Positions 48,421 to 60,154 of a stretch of 64,000 nt of DNA are shown piece after piece. Source of the DNA: Sesamum alatum (taxonomy: Eukaryota; Streptophyta; Magnoliopsida; Lamiales; Pedaliaceae); contig JACGWO010000002.1 in assembly GCA_034509735.1 (NCBI GenBank), positions 21,933,636 through 21,997,635 of the forward strand, in the 5' to 3' direction. Position numbers and translations under genes: made by a program. The first letter of the stretch is position 1, and each line of letters begins with the position of its first letter. The notes below the pieces were generated by a model. The model ran no database searches. It saw nothing but the letters and a program-made list of their open reading frames with translations, and had not been told where the DNA came from.

Positions 48421-48442
48421 GCTAGGGTTTTGAAACCCTAGC
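48421..48442 (-). repeat. Telo-box hairpin in the H leader
   Basis: GCTAGGGTTTTGAAACCCTAGC: 10-bp arms around TG, perfectly paired, at the border of the GC-rich block as in element A (13043-13062). Confidence 0.7.
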
Positions 48443-48895
48443 AGCAGCAGCCGCGGCGGCGTCCCGCCGGCACGCGCGCAGGCTGGCAGCGCGCTGCGCG
48501 GCCTGGCATTCCGGCAGGCCGCCGCGCGCGCAGGCTCCCTTGCCTTGCGCGCGCGCTGGCCTGCTGGTTGCCGGCCGTGCCGTGCGCAGTGCGCGCGCAG
48601 ACGCGCACTGGGCACGCCTGCCGGGCGCACGCGCGCAGACTCCTCCGTTTGCGTGCGCGCGCGCCTGGCGGCGCTGCCCAGAGCCCGTCCGCGCGCGGAC
48701 TCGCAGGCGTGCAGCCTTGCGCGCGCAGACACCCTTGTCTGCGTGCGCGTGCGCCTGGAGGCGCTGCCCTGCGCGCAGCCTTCCTGGTTGTGCGCTGCCC
48801 CTGCGCGACCGGCTGGGCGGGCGCACGCAGGCCTCCCTTGCCTGCGCGCGTCTGGCCTACCGGCAGCGTGCGGCTGCGGGCTGGCCGGCTGCGTC
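48443..48895 (-). repeat. GC-rich CGCG block in the H leader
   Basis: About 450 bp of GCGCGC/GCCGGC/CTGCGTGCGCG runs with AT-rich borders. Shares many modules with the D block but differs in length. Overlapping frames of 130-200 codons on both strands (for example 48397-49020 minus and 48545-49027 plus) are regarded as spurious. Confidence 0.8.
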
Positions 48896-49089
48896 GTTTC
48901 TCGTTTTCCGTTCAATTCTCCACCCCATTTCCCAAGAAAAACAGAAAAAATACCAACATTCAGAAATTCACACGAATTAAAAGCAATAAAATCGACATGC
49001 TTAAAATCAAGAACAATCAAGATTTAATATAAAACATGCCAATATCACGTTTCATGCTTAGAACGCACATTAACCCTAGGCCTATACAC

Positions 49090-49109
49090 TGAACCGGGCT
49101 ATGATACCT
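49090..49109 (-). other. Primer-binding site of element H (mutated)
   Basis: The minus strand reads a GAGGTATCATAGCCCGGTTC-like site where A, B and D have TGGTATCAGAGCCCGGTTC. Two or three changes fall in the 13-base tRNA-matching core. The position two bases inside the 5' LTR is correct. Confidence 0.8.
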
Positions 49110-49110
49110 C

Positions 49111-52100
49111 TGAAAGAAATCGGTGGATCGTCCCGAGAATTGCGCGAATGCTGAAGCGCGATAAAAATAAACATACAAAAATTAAAGCATGCTTTAAATT
49201 TAAAAGTACACGCTCAAGGGGTGTGCCCTTGAGGTTCCCGGGCGTTCGGTGTATCTCATGATCATACAACGTGTAAAGAAATCATGGAGGCCATAGAGTT
49301 GAAAATTAAAGAAGGACGAAAAAGTAAAACGAGACCTACCCGTTGTCGTTTTCGTCTTCAACAGCTACTCGCGTTGTTCCCCATTTTGCACCGAGATCTC
49401 GTTCTTGAGACCCTCCAAATCGTGACACACGATCCACCCACGTATCTTGCACGTCGTGCTAGCAACGAACAAGTGTATAATTTTTTGGAGTGGATGAATC
49501 AACAACACGTTATCAATTAACGGTATTGATTCATCTAAGTTCTAATGTTCCAAGAACAAAAAGAACTAAGAAAAATATATTTTCTTGTTGGAGAGAGAGA
49601 GAGGGGCGGACGAGAGGTAGGAGAGGGGAGAGTGTGTGTTGTGTGTGTTTTCAAGAATCATCATCCTTCAATTGTTTGGAGGCTAGAGGTTTATATAGAG
49701 GAGGAGTTTAATCCTCTTTAAACTCCAACTCTAAGAACTCTAATTTGACTAGGATTTTGAGCTAGTCAAAGTCCTAGTCAAACAAGTGTTTGACCTAGTC
49801 AAACGAATCCTAGCCTTCCATCTCCCCTTTCCATCTCAACCGTTGATTTTAATTTAATGGAATATTTAAATCCCATTAAATATTCCAAAAGGCTAAAAGA
49901 ATAAATATAATATAATATAATAAATAAATATTATTATTTATTCTAAGCCCATTAAATCAACCCTTTAATAAATCCTATTTATTAATTTAATTCCCTTTAT
50001 CAAATAGAAGGAATTAATTTCTCCAAGAAAATATAGGACCCGATTAAATCTAATTTATGTTAGTATAGGTGACCAGAAAGCCAATAGGTTTGGCGATTTG
50101 TAACCTATTATACAACTCGATGTAATTGTAATATTATTATGTGATGAATAAAGTGAGTGTTCGTCACTATTAGTACCTACTTTGTTGTGCTCACTTTACA
50201 TTTGTTAAAACGGCGTTTAACTTATATCACAACAAAGCCCACAGACCATGGATAACAACTCATGCAGTTGGGCCACGCATTGGATGGTGGTCATGAAACC
50301 AACTGATTAAGAGTTGGGTCTGAAACGTTCCAAGTTGAGGACCTCGAGACAGGGCATCGAGAGTCCTATTGAGACTTGCGTCAAGAGTCGTGTTCATTAG
50401 ATGAGTGCCGTGTTTCATCGGCGACAGGCGTGGGACGCCTACACGATCTTGATGGGTTGGTCGACGAGGGTCGAGCCGACTGGACTGACTCGCGGGGATC
50501 ATCATATGGAAGCCTTGGAGGCTTGGTCGGTATGATTGGTTTTCCCCGGTTCTGATAGTACGGGAGTAATCCTCAGACTTGAGGGATCATGGCAGTTGCG
50601 TGCACAGGACGGCTGTATCTTGGATCTGGCGAGAGGTAATCATTCGGTAAGATGATTATCATAAGCCTTGTCCAGTGCAGTCAGAATGTGTAGCGAGGAC
50701 GGTGGATTCCAAGAAGAGGATTCGTCCCCTGTCAGTATGTGACAGAGGTATATCCTATGCTCTCGGAGACACGTTCATGTTGTTTGAAGCTGTGGCCACA
50801 GTGGTTGGTCGAACAGGGAATGATTTCCTGTGTCGACGCAATGAAGCATACGTGGTCTCGAGTATTAAGCATAGATGCCTAGTCAAGGATGGGAACCGAC
50901 GCCCAATTCCATACCCTAGACTAAGGCCGGGAGACGGTAGACGGAAGGATCGTACCCGTACGGAATCGGCGCCTAAATGTTCACGCCAATTCACCTAGTC
51001 TCTAGTGCCATGGACCGTTGCTAGACGGCCACCCATGGTAACGGGCCCTTGTGGGACACGGGCCCAAGTCTAGCTGAGGGTGAACCTAAAAGGTCACACA
51101 CAAATCACCGAGGAGGTTGAGAGGTCGACTTGGAGTCAATCTCGAAGGATAAAATAAGTAATTGGATTATTTAAGGGAAAGTCCATTGGATGGACGGGCC
51201 GATATTGTATCGGGCTTTCATTTAATCGGTAAATTGGATTTTCGATTAAATATGGAAAGTTGAGATGTTGAGACATTGGATCTTTTAATTGGATTAAAAG
51301 ATCAACGGGAATAATTTAAGGGGACATTAAATTGGATTTAATATTGGGTTCGTCGCAATTGGATTGCGATAAAACCCGGTCCGTTAAATTATACCCGAGA
51401 GGAGAAATAATTCCTAATTTGGAATGGGAAGAAGTTGGACTTCTTTCCTTAATCAAACATGGCCGACACGCTCCCTTGGAGGAAGCAAAATCAGCCATGT
51501 TTCATGCTAGGTGGTATGTTGACTTATCTCTTTTGGAAAGAGACAAATCAACTCCAATCAAGATCTTCCCTTTTGGTATGATTTGATCATACCATAAATT
51601 TTGGTAGGCTTGATTGAAGAATTGATGGTGATTGATTGGAATGAATCTAGACATCCTTGGATGAACCTAGACACATTCCAATAATCACATTAATTATGTA
51701 TATATAATAGAATATACAACACCTAGCATAAGTGATTTATTATTCATCTTTTTCTAGGAAAAAGAGAAGACAAAAATCCTCTCCTCTCTCTCAAGTTCCG
51801 TGCTCCCTCTCTCTCTTACACTTGTGTTCTTCACTTGATTTTGAACGAAGAAGAAGAACAAATTAGGTTTAAGAGAACACTAATTCATAGTGTTCTTCAC
51901 TTAAACCGATTCCTTCGTAAACCCGTTCTTTTCTAGCAAGAAGAACGTGTGTTTCTTCCGGTGTGGTGTGGATCACCTTTGGAGAATCCATACGTTTGGA
52001 TTTCGTGAGCATTCCGGAGAAGGAACAACGCAAGTAGCCGGGAGCATACGCTAAACAATCAAAGGTAACGGTTTATTACGCTTTGATTGATTTCATTTAT

Positions 52101-53326
52101 GTATCTATGCCCTATGTGTTTAAATATATATTTTAATATTTACACATCCTACATCGAACGCCCGGTTGAGCACCCAAGGGTACACCCCTTGGGATTCGCG
52201 TATTTTTTGAATTTGATTTAAATTTACGCACTTTCCACGCTTTCTCGCTTCCGCTCGCGCTCCCGGGCGGATCCGCTTGTCCTTCAATTTAATCATTCCT
52301 TTACTCCAATATTTAATTCCAAATTAAATACCAAGTGTGTGTGTGGATAGTGTGTGACTCTTTACGTTCACCATTCAGCTAGACTTGGTCGGATTCCTAG
52401 AATCCACCCGCTACCATGGGTGGCCATCTAGCAACGGTCCATGTCAGTAGAGACTAGGTGAAATATTCGGGGATGAACATTTAGGCTCTAACAATACACT
52501 TGTTCTTCTATCTTCGGTCTCATCACTTAGGGTCTAGGGCACGGAAAATGCAGGTACCCATTTTGGACCTAAGTGTCGGTCTGTCCTTACTAAACGCCGC
52601 AAGGGAAACCTTTCCCTTCTGTTCTGTCACTGTGGGCACAGATTTCAGGGACAAGACACAGAGCATACATGAGACTCAACTATCAATACCTTTTGACAGG
52701 AGACAGATCCTTTCTTGGAAACTACTGTCACTTTGTACACCCGAGCTGCACTAGACATGGCTTATGACTACTCAAGAGTATTTTGGCAATCTCTTTACCA
52801 TATCCAAGATACAGACCTGATGCACAGGTAAACTCAGCAGTTCCTCAAGTCAAAGGACTTGACCTGTACCGTTGGAACCGGGAATATACGCCATACCTTG
52901 CTGACCATACTCAAGGTCCTCCGTAAGACGGTTCCCGCGAATCACCTCAGTCAGCTGCTTCCTAGCATGCTGACCCATTAACACTGCTTAGACGACTTTC
53001 GTCACCCGTCGATGAAACACGACAGCAGATGCTTAGTGCAAGTCTCAAATGGAATCCCGGTACCCATTTTCGAGATTCCTTGATTTGGAGATTTCCGGAC
53101 CTACCTCAAGCGTAGTCCCAGTCCCCGAAATCGTTACTCAGTCCGTGGGCTTTGTTTGCGTAGTGAACAGAAATGTAAATGCAGATAAGTGAACGTAAAC
53201 AAAGTATTGCCATATGAATTTTCACTTCTTTATTCATAAATGTTTTTTATCAAATACCAAAGAATTGTCTAGACATAGGTTACATATTCCTGCCAAAATT
53301 GGCTTACATGGTCACCTATTCTAACA
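49111..53326 (-). repeat. 5' LTR of element H (LTR-A), split by solo LTR-E
   Basis: Minus strand, starting TGTTAGAATAGGTGACCATG at 53326 and ending CGATTTCTTTCA at 49111. The two halves, 49111-50057 and 52292-53326, join across the TSD ATTTA to give about 1982 bp. About 16 bases of the usual block near 53101 (the ACTGATTCGG region) are missing compared with the 3' LTR. Confidence 0.92.
50053..52291 (+). mobile_element. Solo LTR-E in the 5' LTR of H, TSD ATTTA
   Basis: A 2229-bp LTR at 50058-52286 starts TGTTAGTATAGGTGACCAGA and ends GCTTGTCCTTCA, with ATTTA at 50053-50057 and 52287-52291. It aligns along its whole length with the 3' LTR of element E. No internal sequence is present. Plus-strand frames inside it (50675-50998, 51332-51586) are not supported as genes. 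It shows that the E family was active after H inserted. Confidence 0.95.
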
Positions 53327-53331
53327 CCAGT

Positions 53332-53679
53332 GTATTGACCCAAACCCATATGAGATATGGCACGGCAAGCCTGCGTCCTACAACTACTTCACTTGAACCG
53401 CCAGCTCCTATTTTGTCAACGCCCATAGTTACCACTAATGTTCCCGTTCTCCGTAGGTCAGCTAGAGAGCCTTGCCCTCCCATTAGGTATGGCTTTCTAA
53501 GAGCGACCAATCAATTGGATAAGGATCCCAAGACTTACGGGGAGGCAATGTCTGACATCGACTCGGGGAGATGGCTTGAGGCCATGAAAACCAGAACGGA
53601 CTCGATGAATGAGAACCAAGTCCGGAAACTTGTAAACCCACCCAAAGGGGTTAAGCCAGTTGGCTGTAAATAGGTCTAT
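53332..53679 (+). pseudogene. Element G integrase end and RT start (decayed, internal deletion)
   Basis: After the H insertion, G resumes with QTHMRYGTASL-type reading of the TPYEIWHGKPAS region. It then jumps near 53392 from the LLEMKVWG position straight to the proline-rich linker (EPPAPI), losing about 370 bp compared with element A. The linker, RYGFL and NPPKGVKPVGCK follow in one frame to the stop near 53674. The RT proper is absent. Confidence 0.82.
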
Positions 53680-54116
53680 TATTAGAATAGTTGACCATGT
53701 AGCCAATCTTGGTAGGCGAATTGTAACCTATGTCTGAAAAATTTCGAGGTTTTAATAAATCCTTAATGAATAAGAAGTGAAATTGATTTGGTATTTACTT
53801 TGGTTGTGTTCACTTTATCTGCTTTATAACTGTTCACAACGCAAACAAAGCCCAGAGACTGAAATCACATTTCGGGGACTGGGACTACGCTTGGAGGTAG
53901 GTCCATGAAATCAGTTCCGCCGAATCAGTCTGGAAATCTCCAAGTCAAGGGATCTCGTAATTGGGTACCGAGATTCCCCTTGAGACTTGCACTAAGCATC
54001 TGTTGTCGTATTTCATCAACAGGTGACGAGGGTCGTCTAAGCAATGCTAGTGGGTTGGCCTGCTGGGGAGCAGCTGACTGAGGTGACTCGCAGGAACCGT
54101 CTTACGGAGGACCTTG
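53680..54116 (+). repeat. LTR-A-like fragment, 5' part
   Basis: TATTAGAATAGTTGACCATG at 53680 is a decayed form of the TGTTAGAATAGGTGACCATG start, and similarity to LTR-A continues to 54116, where element I inserted. It could be the 3' LTR of G joined to pol by a deletion, or a later insertion into G. The other end lies beyond the window, so the two cannot be separated here. Confidence 0.75.
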
Positions 54117-56119
54117 TGAAAGAAATCCGGTGGATCGTCCCGGGAATTGCGCGAATGCGGAAGCGCGGTAAAATAAACATACAAAAATAAAAGGCATGCT
54201 TTTAATTTAAAGAACACGCTCAAGGGGTGTGCCCTTGAGGTTCCCGGGCGTTCGGTGTATCTCATGATCATAAAACGAATAAAGAAATCATGGAGGCCAT
54301 AGAGTTAAAAAAATTAAAGAGGGACGAAAATCTTAAAACGAGACCTACCCGTTGTCGTTTTCGTCTTCAACTGCTACTCGCGTTGTTCCCCGTTTTGCAC
54401 CAAGACCTTGTTCTTGAGATCCTCCAAATCGTGACACACGATCCACCCACGTATTCTTGCACGTCGTGCTAGCAACGAACAAGTATTTTTTGGAGAGGAT
54501 AGATCAACCACGCGTTATGAATTAACGGGATCGATCTTCCTTAGTTCAATTGTTCCAAGAACAAAAGAACAAGAAAATAATATTTTCTTGGTGAGAGAGA
54601 GAGAGAGGGGCGGACGAGAGAGGGGAGGAGAGAGTGTGTGTTGTGTGTGTGTTTTCAAGAATCATCAATCTCACAAATGTTGGAAGCTAGAGGTTTATAT
54701 AGAGGAAGAGTTTAATCCTCTTTAAACTCAAACTCTAAGTAACCTAATTTGACTAGGATTTTGACCTAGTCAAAGTCCTAGTCAAACTAGTGTTTGACCT
54801 AGTCAAACGAATCCTAGCCTTCCATCTCCCCTTTCCATCTCAACCGTTGATTTTAATTTAATGGAATATTTAAATCCTATTAAATATTCCAAAAGGCTAA
54901 AAGAATAAATAAATAAATATCATAAATAAATATTATTATTTATTCTAAGCCCATTAAATCAACCCTTTTAATAAATCCTATTTATTAATTTAATTCCCTT
55001 TATCAAATAAAAGGAATTAATTTCTCCAAGAAAATATGGGACCCGATTAAATCTAATTTAATTATTCCTTTACTCTAATATTTAATTCCAAATTAAATAC
55101 TAAGTGTTTGTGGATAGTGTGTGACTCTTTAGGTTCACCATTCAGCTAGACTTGGTCGGATTCCTAGAATCCGTCCGTTACCATGGGTGGCCATCTAGCA
55201 ACGGTCCATGGCACTAAAGACTAGGTGATATATTCGGGGATGAACATTTAGGCTCTAACAGTACACTTGTCCTTCTGTCTTCGGTCTCATCACTTAGAGT
55301 CTAGGGCACGGAAAAAAGCAGGTACCCATTTTGGACATAAGTGTCGGTCTGTCCTTACTAAACGCCGCAAGGGAAACATTTCCCTTCTGTTCAGTTACTG
55401 TGGCCACAGATTTCAGGGACAAGACACAGAGCATACATGAGACTCAACTGTCAATGCCTTTTGACAGGAGACAGATCCTTTCTTGGAAACTACTGTCACT
55501 TTGTACACCCGAGCTGCACTAGACATGGCTTATGACTACTCAAGAGTATTTTGGCAATCTCTCACCATATCTAAGATACAGACTTGATGCACAGGTAAAC
55601 TCAGCAGTTCCTCAAGTCAAAGGACTTGGCCTGTACCGTTGGAACCGGGAATACACGTCATACCTTGCTGACCATACTCAAGGTCCTCCCTAAGACGGTT
55701 CCCGCGAGTCACCTCAGTCAGCTGCTTCCTAGCACGCTGACCCACTAACACTGCTTAGACGACCTTCGTCACCCGTCGATGAAATACGACAGCAGATGCT
55801 TAGTGCAAGTCTCAAAGGGAATCCCGGTACCCATTTTTGGGATTCCTTGACTTGGAGATTTCTGGACTGATTCGGTAAGACTGATTTCATGGACCTACCT
55901 CCAAGCGTAGTCCCAGTGCCCGAAATCGTTTCTCAGTCCGTTGGCTTTGTTTGCGTAGTGAACAGAAATGTAAATGCAGATAAGTGCACGTAAACAAAGT
56001 ATTGCCATATGAATTTTCACTTCTTTATTCATAAATGTTTTATCAAATACCAAAGAATTGTCTAGACAGAAGTTACATATTCCTGCCAAAATTGGGTTAC
56101 ATGGTCACCTATTCTAATA
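54117..56119 (-). repeat. 3' LTR of element I (LTR-A subtype)
   Basis: 2003 bp; the minus strand starts TATTAGAATAGGTGACCATG (TG changed to TA) at 56119 and ends GGATTTCTTTCA at 54117. It shares subtype markers with the LTR at 61392: AATCCGG near the end, CAATCTCACAAATGTTGG and CTAAGTAACCTAATTTGAC in the transcribed part. Confidence 0.93.
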
Positions 56120-56135
56120 ATCTCCCACTTGACCT
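56120..56135 (-). other. Polypurine tract of element I
   Basis: Minus strand AGGTCAAGTGGGAGAT between the stop codon and the 3' LTR. Confidence 0.8.
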
Positions 56136-58205
56136 TTAAAGCCAATTGCCCATATGCTTAATCCCCATCTTCTCAAGATGTTGCGTATGAGCGCTCTGCG
56201 ACATAGGCTTTGTCAGCGGGTCTGCTGTGTTGTCTGCCGAGTTGACTCGGTCCATCCGGACGTCACCTCTTCCTACCATTTCTCTAAGAAGATGGTAGCG
56301 TCTAAGAATATGTTTGGAACGGTGATGAGATCTCGGTTCCTTTGCTTGCGCTATAGCGCCGTTGTTATCACAGAAGATGACAACGGGCTCGGCGATGCTA
56401 GGCACCACACCCAACTTTTGGATGTAGTTTCTCATCCAAACCGCTTCCTTGGCAGCTTCTGAAGCTGCTATGTATTCAGCCTCTGTGGTGGAGTCAGCAA
56501 TGGTTGCTTGCTTGGAACTTTTCCAAGCTACTACTCCTCCATTGAGTTTGAATACGTACCCCGATTGAGACTTGGCATCATCATCATCAGACTGGAAGCT
56601 AGCGTCGCTAAAGCCTTCCAGAATTAGTTCTCCATTGCCATAGATTAGGAACATTTCCTTAGTCCTTCTTAGGTACTTAAGGATGCCCTTAACAGCATTC
56701 CAATGTGCTTCTCCTGCGCAGGACTGATATCTGCTTTTCACGCTCAAAGCGTACGCAATGTCAGGCCTAGTGCAGTGGACCGCATATTGTATGCTACCTA
56801 CGGCGGAGGCATAGGGGATGACTTTCATCTTTTCAAGTTCCTCATCAGTCTGTGGGGACTGTTTCTTGGATAACTTGATCCCATGCCTCATTGGAAGGAA
56901 TCCTCGTTTGAAGTTGTCCATTCGATATCTCTTTAGGACTTTCTCCATATACGAGTTTTGGGTGAGTCCTAACATCCTTTTCGATCTGTCCCTGACAATC
57001 TGGATGCCTAGAATGTAGGAGGCTTCACCCAAGTCCTTCATGGAAAACTGGGTTGACAACCATGCTTTTGTGTTTCCTAACATTCTAACGCCATTACCAA
57101 TGAGCAGAATGTCATCCACATAAAGCACTAGGAACACTATTGAGCTCCCACTGACCTTGTATACACAAGGGTCGGATTCATTTTTGATGAAGTCATAACC
57201 CCATATTACTTCATCAAAGCGAATGTTCCAACTTCGGGAGGCTTGTTTGAGGCCATAGATGGACTTCTGGAGGCGACAGACTTTCTGTTCTTCTTTAGTG
57301 ACCGTGAAACCCTGCGGCTGATCCATATAGATCTCTTCTTCAACGAAACCGTTGAGGAAGGCCGTTTTCACGTCCATCTGCCATATCTCATAGTCATACC
57401 ATGCTGCTATGGCGAGCAGAATCCGAATGGACTTAGCCATGGCTACTGGCGAGTAGGTATCCTCAAAATCGACCGCGGGTCGTTGATTGTATCCCTTAGC
57501 TACAAGCCTAGCCTTAAAGGTTGTGACTTCTCCATCAACGCCAAGTTTGCGCTTGTAGACCCACTTACAGCCCACTGGCTTAACACCTTTCGGTGGATCT
57601 ACGAGACTCCATACTTGGTTCTCGCTCATGGAGTCCATTTCGGCTTTCATGGCCTCAAGCCATTTCCCGGAGTCGATGTCAGACATCGCTTCTCCATAAG
57701 TCTTAGGATCGTTATCCAAAAGATCGGTCGCACCTAGAAAGCCATATCTCATTGGAGGTCTGGACTCTCTAGTGGACCTATGGAGAACGGGAACGTCAGT
57801 GGTGACTGTGGGCGCTGACTGTATCGGAGCCGGTGGTTCAGGAACCGGGGCTGGCTGTTCCTGAGGCTGTCCTTCATGCCTAGCACGTTGGACTTCTCGA
57901 GGTTGCTCAGCCCTTCGGCTGTCTATCCTGAATCCTCTAAGTGAGGGTTTCGCGGCTTCCTCTGATGGCTGGATTCCATCACTTGATTCCTCAAGGATCA
58001 GCTCATCAGGTTGGATATCCTCCGGGAAGCCTTGCTCCAAGAATACTGCATTTCTTGAAACAAACATCTTTTGTTCCAAAGGGTCATAAAAGTAATAACC
58101 CGCAGTTTCTTTAGGGTATCCAACGAACCTGCATAAGCTAGACCCAAATTCTAACTTATCTCCCACTAACCTCTTGACATATGCGGGGCTACCCCATACT
58201 TTCAA
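56136..58205 (-). pseudogene. gag-pol: Element I integrase C-terminus, RT and RNase H (689 codons open)
   Basis: The longest uninterrupted coding piece in the window. It starts MKVWGSPAYVKRLVGDKLEF in integrase, passes through the proline-rich linker, and reads the whole RT: KWVYKRKLGVDGEVTTFKA, QMDVKTAFLNGFVEEEIYMD and YVDD at residues 362-365. RNase H follows (GFSDASFQSDDDDAKSQSGY, DSTTEAEYIAASEAAKEAVW, HHRSKHILRRYHLLREM) with the normal GNWL end. A one-codon deletion (KV-SG for KKVSG) near 57157 keeps frame. It is cut from upstream integrase by a 34-bp deletion near 58233. RT and RNase H look catalytically complete. Confidence 0.93.
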
Positions 58206-59229
58206 GTAGTTGTAGGATGCAGGCTTGCCGTGGAGTAGGCGCTAAATTCAATAATTTGGCCGCTGTCTCTAGTGCATAGCCCCAAAATGATAAGGGCAAT
58301 TTGGTAAAACTCATCATGGACCGAACCATGTCCAACAGGGTTCGATTCCTCCTTTCAGAGACACCATTTAACTGTGGTGTTCCTGGAGGCGTCCATTCTG
58401 ATATTATACCATGTTCTTTTAGATAATTTAGGAACTCTGTACTAAGGTATTCACCGCCTCGGTCCGACCGAAGGATTTTAATTTTGCAGTTGGTTTGGTT
58501 CTCCACTTCAAGTCTGAATTCTTTAAACCTCTCAAGAGCTTCTGACTTGTACCTCATTAGGTAAACATAACCATACCGTGAATGATCATCGGTGAAGGTT
58601 ATGAAGTATGAGAACCCACCTCGGGCCTGCGTCCTTAGTGGTCCACATACGTCTGTATGGACCAAGTCCAACAGACCTGTGGCAAGCCTGCTTTGTCCTA
58701 CAAAGGGCCTCTTGGTCATTTTCCCTCTTAGACAGGACTCACAAGTTGATAGATCGTTCAAGTCCCCAACCTCTAGGTTCTTTGAGTCTACCAACCTTTT
58801 TATCCTATCTTGGGATATGTGACCTAGCCTAGCGTGCCACAGACGTGCGTTCCCGTTATTATCTAATTTTCGTTTGTGTTGTGCATTGAGGACGAAATTC
58901 GTTTGTTGCAAGATATAGAGTCCGTTATGTAATGTACCAAGTAGATGAGCAATTCCACACCTCATCAAATAAAAGCAATTTTTATTGATTCTAAACTCAT
59001 AACCACTATTGTCCAACAATGGAATGGAAATGATGTTTTTAATCAGACTGGGTACAAAATAAACTTGCTCTAAATCTATGCTAATATTATCACTAATCAC
59101 TAGAGTGGCGGATCCTACTGCTTCTGCCGAGATGGCCTTGCCATTCCCAAGCTTCAGGATCATGTCCCCGCTACCCAGTTTTCTGCTTCTTTTCAACACC
59201 TGCAAGTCATTGCAAATGGTGAGCTCCAC
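58189..59229 (-). pseudogene. gag-pol: Element I protease end, HHCC finger and integrase
   Basis: A 346-codon open piece: end of the protease region (ICNDLQVLKRSRKLG), WHARLGHISQDR and CESCLRGKM of the HHCC finger, integrase LLDLVHTDVCGPL, FTDDHSRYGYVYLM, LRSDRGGEYLS and GVSERRNRTLLDMVRSM, so all catalytic acids are present. It ends at the 34-bp deletion after LNLAPT. A one-base insertion near 59217 (AAATGGTGAG) separates it from the protease DTG. Confidence 0.92.
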
Positions 59230-60154
59230 AGCCGGTATCTAATACCCAAGAGGCAGAACTAGTGACCATATTAACCTCAATCACATATATACCTTGGTTC
59301 GAGAAGAGTTTGGGGGCACTCTCTCTTCCAATGCCCTTTCTCACGGCAGTTGATACATATGTCATATGCCTCTGGCTGTTGCTTGGAGACAACCTTTCCC
59401 TTTCCTTTGCCTTTCCCCTCTTTGGCAATGGGAACACTCTTAGTGTTCGTAGCTGCTTTGACGGCCTTTCCCTTCCCTTTCTTCTTCTTCCAACGTCCGG
59501 CACCCTTGCCTTTCGTATTAGAAGTCGAAGCACCTCCAAACAATACTGAAGGCGTGGACTTCTTAGTCGTTGCCTCGTATTGCACCAACATATTGATCAA
59601 CTCATGAATGCCCTTCTCAAGTGCGTTCATGTTGTAGTTGACGATAAATTGGTCAAAGGAGGGTGGGAGTGACTGAAGGATCACATCTATGTACGTTTCA
59701 TTATCGAGACCTGCCTTTAGGTCCTCGAGCTTTTCCACCAGGGTAAGCATTTTAACCCCGTGCTCTTGTACAGAGGAGCCTTCTGTCATTTTAGTTCCAA
59801 AGAACGCCTTGGTCGCGACATACTTAGTATGCCGGTCCGGGACTGCATAGCAATCCTTAAGGCGAGCCATAATGGAAGGGACATCGTCTAGCCTTTGATA
59901 TTGCTTCTGAATCTCATTGGTCATCGAAGCAAGTATGATGCTATGGACCTTCCGGTTATCCTTATGCCAAGTCTCGAACGTCTCACGTTCTTCTGGCGTG
60001 GATCCTTCCGGTAAGGTCCTAGGGAGAGGCTCGTCCATGACGTAGCCTTGGTTCTCGTAATCTAGGACTATCCTGAGATTGCACAACCTGTCGTTGTAAT
60101 TTGTTCCATTGAATTTGTTTGTCTCAAGAATGGTGAAAGTGGGTTCTTAGACAT
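59207..60154 (-). pseudogene. gag-pol: Element I Gag and protease start
   Basis: ATG at 60154-60152 opens MSKNPLS, then a one-base loss shifts the frame. From 60086 a 269-codon frame reads the Gag body (VMDEPLPRTLPEGS, TYIDVILQSLPPSFDQFIVN) to the zinc knuckle CINCREKGHWKREC. A one-base gain near 59312 moves the protease (SWVLDTGCGAH) into another frame (59539-59207). With three or four single-base breaks in total this is the least decayed Gag besides that of element A. Confidence 0.92.

Larger units (their letters stand above)
47925..49089 (-). other. Element H leader, gag-proximal part deleted
   Basis: Minus-strand leader matching D and I from the GAAACC-rich stretch to the PBS. It keeps the polypyrimidine-AG (AG at 47998-47997), the telo-box hairpin (48421-48442) and the GC-rich block (about 48440-48895). 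The part carrying the paired CACGACTCGTG motifs, together with most of gag, has been deleted. Confidence 0.8.
42583..53331 (-). mobile_element. Copia element H with TSD CCAGT
   Basis: Element H occupies 42588-53326, flanked by CCAGT at 42583-42587 and 53327-53331. It has a 3' LTR (42588-44596), polypurine tract, RT/RNase H, integrase and protease, a leader, a mutated PBS and a 5' LTR (49111-53326) split by a solo LTR-E. Most of Gag is deleted at about 47905-47924. Excising H restores the integrase of G. It belongs to the LTR-A family. Confidence 0.95.

Noticed and set aside
48397..49032. Open frames up to 207 codons in the H leader
   Set aside because: Low-complexity GC-rich DNA; no match in frame to the A or D blocks.
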